DNA of 21,935 nt, taken from the NCBI GenBank assembly GCA_043763155.1, contig JAYULW010000119.1, forward strand, positions 1 to 21,935. Direction: 5' to 3'. The notes beneath the pieces were generated by a model, which worked only from the letters and a program-made list of their open reading frames with translations, was not told where the DNA came from and made no database searches. The translations under genes and the position numbers were made by a program. Shown here in pieces: positions 15,404-21,288 of the stretch; the first letter of the stretch is position 1, and each line of letters begins with the position of its first letter. This DNA comes from JANYBV01 sp043763155 (GTDB lineage: Bacteria > Pseudomonadota > Alphaproteobacteria > Rickettsiales > SXRF01).

Positions 15404-15829
15404 ATGGCGCCCCCCGACGATGACGGCGGCTGGGGACGCGACGGAACACCACCCACCAATATGCTTTATGTCTACCGCGAAAGCGGCGCGAAGGAACAAG
15501 CCTTTGCCAGGCAATCCGGCAAAGCCCATGAAGGCCGCTTATTCCTGCATGAAATCTGCACCGGAAACCGTGTGTCCTACGCCGCCCACCACGTAAACGC
15601 CAAACTCACCGACATCGAAAACGAAGACGACATCAAAGGCCGCATCGTACATCTCATCCCGCATCTTTCGCCCGCGCAAAAAATACATCTGGCAAAAGGC
15701 ATCAGCCCCGAAGCATTGGAAGTTGTGCGCGGCCTAAACCCGCAAACCGCAAGCGCCATCGAGCAACAACAAGAAATTTTGAACAACGGCCGCATTGCCC
15801 ACCACGAGGGCCAAACCGTTCCGCGCTAA
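15404..15829 (+). CDS. Unknown 141-residue protein after hemA
   Basis: Function not recognised. The Gly/Asp-rich N-terminus (PPDDDGGWGRDGTPP) looks disordered. The middle (NMLYVYRESGAKEQAFARQS, 19-38, then GRLFLHEICTGNRVSYAAHH) reads as alternating strand and helix, and the C-terminal half is helical and polar (LSPAQKIHLAKGISPEALEV). There is no signal peptide or membrane segment. The ATG lies four bases after the hemA stop, with GAAG/CGG sequence inside the end of hemA as the likely ribosome site, so it is probably the third gene of the ctaA operon. Its stop overlaps that of convergent anmK by four bases (CTAA). A heme-related role is suggested only by position. Confidence 0.7.
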   Translation: MAPPDDDGGWGRDGTPPTNMLYVYRESGAKEQAFARQSGKAHEGRLFLHEICTGNRVSYAAHHVNAKLTDIENEDDIKGRIVHLIPHLSPAQKIHLAKGISPEALEVVRGLNPQTASAIEQQQEILNNGRIAHHEGQTVPR

Positions 15830-16935
15830 TAGCCCGCCTTGTAATACGCCCCGCCCGTAACCGCCCGCGCCGCACCCGTCGTCGTGGGCAATGAAAGCGC
15901 CAACCCCTTCAGCGAGCGCACCGCGAGAAACCCAAACGCCTGCGCCTCCAGCGCATCGCCCGTCCAGCCGAGCGACTCCACCGCATACACCTGCGGCAAC
16001 CGTTTTTTCAGCGCCTGCATCACCGCCGGATTATGCCGCCCGCCGCCCGTTACAAACCACTGTTTCGCTGGAGCGGGAAAATACTCCACCGCCTTTTCCA
16101 CTGTCGCAGCCATAAATTCGGTAAGCGTCGCCGCCCCGTCTTCCTTGGAAAGACCTTCCAGCGCATCATAATTAAAATGGTTCCGGTCCAGCGATTTCGG
16201 CGGCATCTTCGCAAAATACGGGTTCTGCATCAGCGTCTTCACCACCGCCTCATTCACCGTTCCCGCCAGCGCCAGCTTGCCGTCCGTATCGCAATCAACC
16301 CCCGTTGCTTTCAGCGCCCACTCATTGATCATTACATTCCCCGGCCCCGTATCCAGCGCAATAATATCGAGGTCTAAAAGATCATGCCCGCTATTTTCAG
16401 AGCGGCCAATCCACGTCACATTCGCAATGCCGCCAATGTTCAAAACCGCAATCGGCATCTCCATCTGCCGCGCCAGCGCCGCGTGATACAGCGGCACAAG
16501 CGGCGCGCCTTCGCCCCCCGCCGCCACGTCGCGCCGCCTGAAATCACACACCACATCAATCCCGCATTTTTCTGCAAGCAAGGACCCGTCGCCAATCTGC
16601 CACGTCAAATGCTCCTGCGGCCTGTGCGCCACCGTCTGCCCATGAAAGCCAACAACGCGCACATCTTTCTTCGTGAGTTTTGCTTGCGCCAAAAGCTGCC
16701 GCACCGCTTCCGCATGCTGCAATGTCAAATCATGCTCCGCCGCCAGCATATCCCCGCGCCCATGCACCGCCTCGCGCAGGCGCACCTTAAACGAGTTCTC
16801 ATAAGGCAGCGTCAGCCACGGCCCAAAAGCCTGTATTTCCTCCCCGTCCGTCTGGATCAGCGCCGCGTCAATCCCGTCCAGCGACGTCCCGCTCATCAGC
16901 CCCAAAGCCCAGAAAGACTCGTTTTCTTTGCGCAT
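15826..16935 (-). CDS. anmK: Anhydro-N-acetylmuramic acid kinase
   Basis: A 369-residue AnmK, which hydrolyses the 1,6-anhydro ring of anhydroMurNAc and phosphorylates the sugar in peptidoglycan recycling. Motifs in order: GLMSGTSLDGID (12-23), GFHGQTVAHRP, DFRRRDVAAGGEGAPLVP, LNIGGIANVTW, LDTGPGNVMINEW, PPKSLDRNHF, TGGGRHNPAVM, and GDALEAQAFGFLAVRSLKGL near the end. Length is normal and the catalytic Asp-bearing RRRD segment is intact. An AGGA seven bases upstream supports the ATG at 16935. It is divergent from tyrS over 104 bp and stands alone on the minus strand; no other recycling gene (murQ, nagZ) is visible. Confidence 0.96.
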   Translation of the reverse strand: MRKENESFWALGLMSGTSLDGIDAALIQTDGEEIQAFGPWLTLPYENSFKVRLREAVHGRGDMLAAEHDLTLQHAEAVRQLLAQAKLTKKDVRVVGFHGQTVAHRPQEHLTWQIGDGSLLAEKCGIDVVCDFRRRDVAAGGEGAPLVPLYHAALARQMEMPIAVLNIGGIANVTWIGRSENSGHDLLDLDIIALDTGPGNVMINEWALKATGVDCDTDGKLALAGTVNEAVVKTLMQNPYFAKMPPKSLDRNHFNYDALEGLSKEDGAATLTEFMAATVEKAVEYFPAPAKQWFVTGGGRHNPAVMQALKKRLPQVYAVESLGWTGDALEAQAFGFLAVRSLKGLALSLPTTTGAARAVTGGAYYKAGY

Positions 16936-16977
16936 TCCTTGTTCCTAAACCCTAAATTAGCGTGTATTTAATAAGAA

Positions 16978-17005
16978 CTTAACCTATACCCGTTAAGAAG
17001 ATAAT
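16978..17005 (+). promoter_or_regulatory. tyrS promoter containing an inverted repeat
   Basis: CTTAAC (16978-16983) and GATAAT (17000-17005) sit 16 bases apart and could be the -35 and -10. CTTAAC is also the left arm of an inverted repeat with GTTAAG (16992-16997, 8-base centre). TAATAAGAA occurs on both sides of the repeat. The promoter call is by consensus; an operator role for the repeat is speculation. Confidence 0.4.
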
Positions 17006-17039
17006 AAGAATATTTCTAACTCACCCGGAAAAATACCCC

Positions 17040-18467
17040 ATGGCCGATAAGAACGCCCCCGCCGCAGAGATGACCTCCGACTTCATGCGCATCATGCAAG
17101 AGCGTGGCTTCATGCACCAATGCACCGACCTCGCCGGGCTGGACAAACGCCTCGCCAAAGAACGCAGCGCCGCCTACATCGGCTTCGACTGCACCGCCCC
17201 AAGCCTGCATGTCGGCAGCCTTATCCAGATCATGATCCTGCGCTGGCTGCAAAAAACCGGCCACCGCCCCATCGTGCTTCTCGGCGGCGGCACCACCAAG
17301 GTCGGCGACCCCAGCGGCAAAGACGAAGCCCGCAAAATCCTCACCGACGAAGACATCGCCAAGAACCTCACCGCCATCCGCACTGTGTTTGAACAGTTCC
17401 TCTCCTTCGGCGCAAACGCCACCGACGCCATTCTAGTCAATAACGCCGACTGGCTCGACAAACTCAACTACATTGATTTCCTGCGCGACCATGGCCGCTT
17501 TTTTTCGGTCAACCGCATGCTTACCCAGGACAGCGTAAAGATGCGCCTTGAGCGTGAGCAGAATCTCAGCTTCCTCGAATTCAACTACATGATCCTGCAA
17601 GCCTACGACTTCGTAGAGTTGAACCAGCGCTACAATTGCGTGCTGCAAATCGGCGGCTCCGACCAGTGGGGCAACATCATCATGGGCATTGACCTGCATA
17701 AGCGCCTCGACTCCGAAAAGCGCTTCCAGCCGATGAGCATGGGCAAACTCACCTCCCAGCCCCTGAAGGTTGTTGAAGTCCAGCCCATGATTCAGTCCAA
17801 GCGCACCGACCCAGAGGCCTACACCGAAAGCGCCTTCATGAACTTCATGAACAAAGGCGACAGCAAAGACGTATACGGCCTCACCACCCCGCTGCTTACC
17901 ACCAGCGCAGGCGCCAAAATGGGCAAAACCGCAAACGGCGCGGTATGGCTCTCGCGCGATATGCTCAGCCCCTATGAGTACTGGCAATTCTGGCGCAACA
18001 CTGAAGACGCCGACGTGGGCAAATTCCTGCGCCTCTTCACCGAGCTGCCCATCGAAGAAATCAAAAAGCTCGAAGCCCTCAAAGGCGCCGACATCAACGA
18101 AGCCAAAAAGATACTGGCCAACGAAGCAACCAAACTCTGCCACGGCGACCGCGCCGCCAAGCAGGCCGCCGAAACCGCCAAAAAGACCTTTGAAGAAGGC
18201 GGCATCGGCAAGGATATCCCAAGCATTGACATCAAAGTGGCCGAACTCGGCAAGGGCGTCCCAGCCTACGAACTCCTGCGCAAATCCGGCATTGCCGACT
18301 CCGGCGGCGACGCCCGCCGCCTCATCCGTGGCGGTGGCGCCCGCATCAACGACCGCAAAATCGAAGATGAAAACGAGCTGATTGATCAAAGCTTCTTCAA
18401 GGAAGATCAAACCCTTAAGCTCACCGCAGGCCGCAAAAAAATCGTGATTGTGAAACTATTGCCATAA
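17040..18467 (+). CDS. tyrS: Tyrosyl-tRNA synthetase with an internal insertion
   Basis: A 475-residue class I synthetase that charges tRNA-Tyr. The HIGH motif is LHVGS (56-60), GGGTTKVGDPSGK (82-94) and LQIGGSDQWGN (202-212) form the Tyr/ATP site, and the KMSKS loop is AKMGKT (292-297). An S4 RNA-binding domain fills about 405-472 (YELLRKSGIADSGGDARRLI, then GGARINDRK). Bacterial TyrRS of this type is usually about 410-425 residues. The excess is a block at about 223-278 between GIDLHKR and YGLTTPLL, where family members carry roughly six residues. Reading frame and flanking motifs are intact, so the enzyme is probably active. GGAA lies before the ATG. The gene stands alone between anmK and the unknown gene at 18577. 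Confidence 0.96.
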   Translation: MADKNAPAAEMTSDFMRIMQERGFMHQCTDLAGLDKRLAKERSAAYIGFDCTAPSLHVGSLIQIMILRWLQKTGHRPIVLLGGGTTKVGDPSGKDEARKILTDEDIAKNLTAIRTVFEQFLSFGANATDAILVNNADWLDKLNYIDFLRDHGRFFSVNRMLTQDSVKMRLEREQNLSFLEFNYMILQAYDFVELNQRYNCVLQIGGSDQWGNIIMGIDLHKRLDSEKRFQPMSMGKLTSQPLKVVEVQPMIQSKRTDPEAYTESAFMNFMNKGDSKDVYGLTTPLLTTSAGAKMGKTANGAVWLSRDMLSPYEYWQFWRNTEDADVGKFLRLFTELPIEEIKKLEALKGADINEAKKILANEATKLCHGDRAAKQAAETAKKTFEEGGIGKDIPSIDIKVAELGKGVPAYELLRKSGIADSGGDARRLIRGGGARINDRKIEDENELIDQSFFKEDQTLKLTAGRKKIVIVKLLP

Positions 18468-18490
18468 TCGGCAAACCGTTAATTTCCCGA

Positions 18491-18504
18491 TGTAATAAAA
18501 GCTT
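18491..18504 (+). repeat. 14-base upstream element, copy 1
   Basis: TGTAATAAAAGCTT, identical to 19628-19641. It lies 73 bases before the start of the gene at 18577, and its last two bases overlap the proposed -35. A binding site or a leftover of promoter duplication is possible. Confidence 0.7.
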
Positions 18505-18531
18505 AATTGTACAGGCGACTAGCGCTATACT
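18503..18531 (+). promoter_or_regulatory. Promoter for the gene at 18577
   Basis: TATACT (18526-18531, five of six -10 matches) lies 17 bases after TTAATT (18503-18508), a weak -35. The start would be near 18538. The leader contains the imperfect direct repeat CTGTAAGTAA / CTGTAAATAG. Confidence 0.4.
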
Positions 18532-18576
18532 AGGCTGTAAGTAACTGTAAATAGGCATTTTGCAAAAAAGCAGATT

Positions 18577-19572
18577 ATGGCTAACGGAAACAACAATGAT
18601 CTGGGCGTAGTTCGCAAGTTTGGCGACAAGCCTTTGCTCCAGCCCACCGGCCCCACCGAGCGTGGCCGCCGCTCGCCCCTGCAAGGTGCCGCACGCGACG
18701 ATTTTTCTGGCGCTCCCGCTGAAGAAACCAACGCCCATTTTTCCCGCCCCCGCTACGCCAGCCGCGAGCGTGTGCGCCAATACGAAATGGATAAGCAGGA
18801 AAACCGGGAAGCCCGCGCCGAACACGCCGCCCGCGAAAAATTCATCGGCTACGCCGAAACCGCCAGCGCCCGCCATCCGGAAATTGACCAGCAGGTTTTC
18901 AAAGACATCATCGCCGCCTACGACGCCGAGCGCGAAGATTTCCGCGCCCGCGTGCAGGATATTCAGGCCAATGCCCCCAGCAAAGGCTATCTGCGCGTGG
19001 ACATGCAGCAAGCCCGCAACGACATCGTGCGCAACATCCATAAACGCATTGACCACCACGGCGGCGCAGCCACCATCGCCATGAACGCAATCTCGGCTGA
19101 AAAACAGCCCGAAAGTGTTTTCACCCCCATCGTCCGCATGTTTTACAACTCCGACAAGGGCGGCCTGCAAGTGGGTGGCCTCGGCGGTGCGGCGGCTTTG
19201 GGCGGCCTTGCCTATTACATCGGCGAATCATCAGGCATGGGAACCATCATGAAATGGGCGCTCACCCTTGGCTCAACCATGCTTGGGGCCTATGCGGGCG
19301 GCAAAGCCTTCCCCGGCACCGACACCCTGAAAGTCCCCAATTTCCGTGGCCCCGCCATTGCGCCCAAAGGCCCGGTCAAAACCCCCGAATTAGACCTTGG
19401 CAGCCCGGCCCAGGAGCAGCTCCAGGCCAGCACCCTGAACATCCCCGACATGAAGCTCTCCAAAACCGAGATTGTGCATACCCCCCTAAAGGGTACTGAA
19501 TTACAAGGATTTTCGCCCGATTCCAGCGTGGCCCAAACCCAAACTTCTAATACCCAAACAAGGCAAACTTAA
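18577..19572 (+). CDS. Unknown 331-residue protein with Gly-rich hydrophobic hairpin and IAPKG motif
   Basis: Function not recognised. Residues 1-60 are polar and probably disordered (TGPTERGRRSPLQG). Residues 60-160 are highly charged and helical (YEMDKQENREARAEHAAREK), perhaps a coiled coil. Two Gly/Ala-rich hydrophobic segments (about 196-217, GGLGGAAALGGLAYYIG, and 221-242, MKWALTLGSTMLGAYAGG) form a likely membrane hairpin. After it comes RGPAIAPKG (257-265) and a polar Thr/Gln/Ser tail. The hairpin end and motif (GAY.G.K..F, then GP.IAPKG) recur in the next gene. No signal peptide. There is no strong ribosome site; the ATG at 18577 gives the only well-placed start. It is 109 bases after tyrS with its own promoter. 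Confidence 0.75.
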   Translation: MANGNNNDLGVVRKFGDKPLLQPTGPTERGRRSPLQGAARDDFSGAPAEETNAHFSRPRYASRERVRQYEMDKQENREARAEHAAREKFIGYAETASARHPEIDQQVFKDIIAAYDAEREDFRARVQDIQANAPSKGYLRVDMQQARNDIVRNIHKRIDHHGGAATIAMNAISAEKQPESVFTPIVRMFYNSDKGGLQVGGLGGAAALGGLAYYIGESSGMGTIMKWALTLGSTMLGAYAGGKAFPGTDTLKVPNFRGPAIAPKGPVKTPELDLGSPAQEQLQASTLNIPDMKLSKTEIVHTPLKGTELQGFSPDSSVAQTQTSNTQTRQT

Positions 19573-19582
19573 GGTTTTTTAC

Positions 19583-19612
19583 AGAATTGTAACAATTCTC
19601 CGCTACAATTCT
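19583..19612. repeat. 17-bp perfect palindrome with a third half-site
   Basis: AGAATTGT (19583-19590), a central A, and ACAATTCT (19592-19599) form a perfect inverted repeat; a further ACAATTCT stands at 19605-19612, 13 bases on. It lies between the unknown genes at 18577 and 19729 and about 33 bases before the -35 of the latter. No T-tract follows, so it does not read as a terminator; a protein-binding site is possible. Confidence 0.6.
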
Positions 19613-19627
19613 CCCGTATTTCAAGCG

Positions 19628-19641
19628 TGTAATAAAAGCTT
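19628..19641 (+). repeat. 14-base upstream element, copy 2
   Basis: TGTAATAAAAGCTT, identical to 18491-18504 and again just upstream of a promoter, here for the gene at 19729. The distance to the -10 is four bases longer than in copy 1. Confidence 0.7.
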
Positions 19642-19644
19642 CAC

Positions 19645-19672
19645 TTGAGAAGGCCCGCAAGTATGGTCTAAT
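19645..19672 (+). promoter_or_regulatory. Promoter for the gene at 19729
   Basis: TTGAGA (19645-19650) and TCTAAT (19667-19672) are 16 bases apart, and TGG directly before the -10 adds an extended -10 feature. The leader is about 50 bases and contains AAGGA before the ATG, a good ribosome site. Confidence 0.5.
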
Positions 19673-19728
19673 GAGGTGAAGCAGAGATTATAGCCTTCCA
19701 ATAAGGCCCAAAACTAAGGAACGACGTT

Positions 19729-21144
19729 ATGGCACTGACCGATATTCAAACCAAGAAACTGCAGGAAACCTACACTGCATGGCTTGCAACCGACGCTGGC
19801 AAAGCAGCCGCGAAAAAATCGGATGGCAAAACCGATGCGGGCAAGGAAGCCCTCACCACCGAGTTTCTGGCATATGTCACCGCCATGCCCGATAAAACCG
19901 GCCTCGAATTCGTAGCCGCACAGGCCGACGAAACCAAAGCCGCCCTCGCCCCCATGATCACCAAGGGCGCCACGGAAGAAAAATCCATGTTTGGCGGCAT
20001 CATGGATTTCCTGAAAAATAACATGTTCACCGGCGGCGCTCTCGCCCTCGGCGCCATCGCAGGTAACGCGCTCGGCCTCGGCACCATCGGCACCGTCCTC
20101 CTCGCAGTAGCAGGCGGCGCAGCTGGCGCCTATTTCGGCGACAAGGAAAACGGCTTCCTCGGCAAAAACCTTTTCGGCCTGGAAGCACACAAGAAAAAAG
20201 AAGGCACCGGCGGCCCCTTCATCGCTCCCAAAGGCGCAAACGTAGCCATCACCACCCTGGTTGATGTCGCCCCCCTGAAACCTATGGCAAAAGGCAAAAG
20301 CTTCGGCGAAGTAGCCCTCAGCGAATACAAGCCCGAAGCCGGCATCGCAAGCCTGAACGAAGACGCAGCCACCAAAGACTCCAACATCACCCACAGCGTC
20401 ACCTTAAAGCATGAAGGCCGCGAAATGACCTATTACGGCACGCTCGCTGGCGACAAGCTTGAAGTGAAGTTTGCCCGCGTCAGCAAAGAAGGCGTCCCCA
20501 CTGAAACCACGCCCGTGCGTGATGAACGCAAAACCCCGATCACCCTCACCGTAAAAGACGGCAAAGCCACGCTCGACGAAGCCACCTCCAACACCCTCAT
20601 CACCAAGGGCAACGAGATCATTGGCTCTGAACTTCCCGGCAAAACCATCGGCGTTGACCCCACCATCGGCAAAATCCCTGAAAAGCTGAAAACGGAAATC
20701 TCCGAGCCGAAGTTTGAAGCAGGCAAAGACACTGCCATGGTTACCATTAAAATCACCAACGCCGAACCCAAGGCAGGCGAACGTAATTTTGAGCGCACCT
20801 TCCAGGCTGAGTACAACCAGAAAACCAAAGAGCTGGTGGTCAAAGAACGCAACACCCGCACCGACGGTAACAAAACCGCTGATGCCGCAGGCTTCTCCGC
20901 CATCACCATCAAAGACGTGGAAATGGACGGCGCAAACCTGAAGCTCGACAAAGTCGCCGCGCAGGCAAAAACCATCGTCAGCAAAGGCGAAGAAAATGCG
21001 CCCGCCACTGGCACGTGGCTGGCTGGCAATATGCCCGGCAGCAATCCTCAGTTCGACAAACTCATTGACGAGGCAAAAAAACTTGAAACCGGCTCTGCAC
21101 CGCGCACCGCCCGCGCGCAAGCAGACGGCGCAAGCCTCGCCTAA
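19729..21144 (+). CDS. Unknown 471-residue protein with Gly-rich hydrophobic hairpin, IAPKG motif and internal repeat
   Basis: Function not recognised. A helical, Ala/Lys-rich N-terminus (1-85) leads to a Gly/Ala-rich hydrophobic hairpin (about 100-137, GGALALGAIAGNALGLGTIG, then LLAVAGGAAGAYFGDK) and GGPFIAPKG (161-169), matching the hairpin end and motif of the preceding gene. The remaining 300 residues are Lys/Thr/Glu-rich and beta-prone, and seem to contain two related units (about 219-294 and 335-420), each starting with a VT.K strand and ending in LITKG or TIVSKG. There is no signal peptide, so orientation across the inner membrane is unclear. AAGGA is seven to eight bases before the ATG, and a strong terminator follows. 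Not assigned to any family. Confidence 0.8.
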   Translation: MALTDIQTKKLQETYTAWLATDAGKAAAKKSDGKTDAGKEALTTEFLAYVTAMPDKTGLEFVAAQADETKAALAPMITKGATEEKSMFGGIMDFLKNNMFTGGALALGAIAGNALGLGTIGTVLLAVAGGAAGAYFGDKENGFLGKNLFGLEAHKKKEGTGGPFIAPKGANVAITTLVDVAPLKPMAKGKSFGEVALSEYKPEAGIASLNEDAATKDSNITHSVTLKHEGREMTYYGTLAGDKLEVKFARVSKEGVPTETTPVRDERKTPITLTVKDGKATLDEATSNTLITKGNEIIGSELPGKTIGVDPTIGKIPEKLKTEISEPKFEAGKDTAMVTIKITNAEPKAGERNFERTFQAEYNQKTKELVVKERNTRTDGNKTADAAGFSAITIKDVEMDGANLKLDKVAAQAKTIVSKGEENAPATGTWLAGNMPGSNPQFDKLIDEAKKLETGSAPRTARAQADGASLA

Positions 21145-21163
21145 GCCACAACTACCCGAATGC

Positions 21164-21198
21164 AAAAACACCCCGTGCCAACCACGGGGTGTTTTTTT
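21164..21198 (+). terminator. Strong Rho-independent terminator after the gene at 19729
   Basis: A perfect 9-bp stem (CACCCCGTG at 21169-21177, CACGGGGTG at 21183-21191) with a 5-base loop is followed by seven T residues. Five A residues before the stem extend the pairing and would also give a T-run on the opposite strand, so it may work both ways. It separates the unknown gene from the XRE regulator. Confidence 0.92.
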
Positions 21199-21231
21199 AT
21201 ATGTGCCGCTCTCCAAACATTAAAGATTGCT

Positions 21232-21261
21232 TTGCCAAAAACCGCGCATCGTATTAATAAT
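21232..21261 (+). promoter_or_regulatory. Possible promoter for the XRE/S24 regulator
   Basis: TTGCCA (21232-21237) and AATAAT (21256-21261) are 18 bases apart in an AT-rich gap between the terminator and the regulator gene. GAAGG (21276-21280) is the likely ribosome site. No obvious palindromic operator is visible next to it. Confidence 0.35.
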
Positions 21262-21288
21262 TAGGCCTCACAAACGAAGGCGCATACC

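Noticed and set aside
16936..17039. T-box or other riboswitch before tyrS
   Set aside because: Only 104 bases, with no T-box sequence, specifier-loop structure or terminator/antiterminator pair; T-boxes are also not expected in alphaproteobacteria.
17433..18410. Long minus-strand open frame (325 residues) opposite tyrS
   Set aside because: It is the antisense frame of a secure gene; the Gly/Val/Phe-rich composition without motifs is typical of such shadows.
19714..20394. Minus-strand open frame (226 residues) opposite the gene at 19729, and a similar one at 20404-21216
   Set aside because: Antisense to a plus-strand gene with promoter, ribosome site and terminator; composition is that of antisense Ala/Lys-rich sequence.
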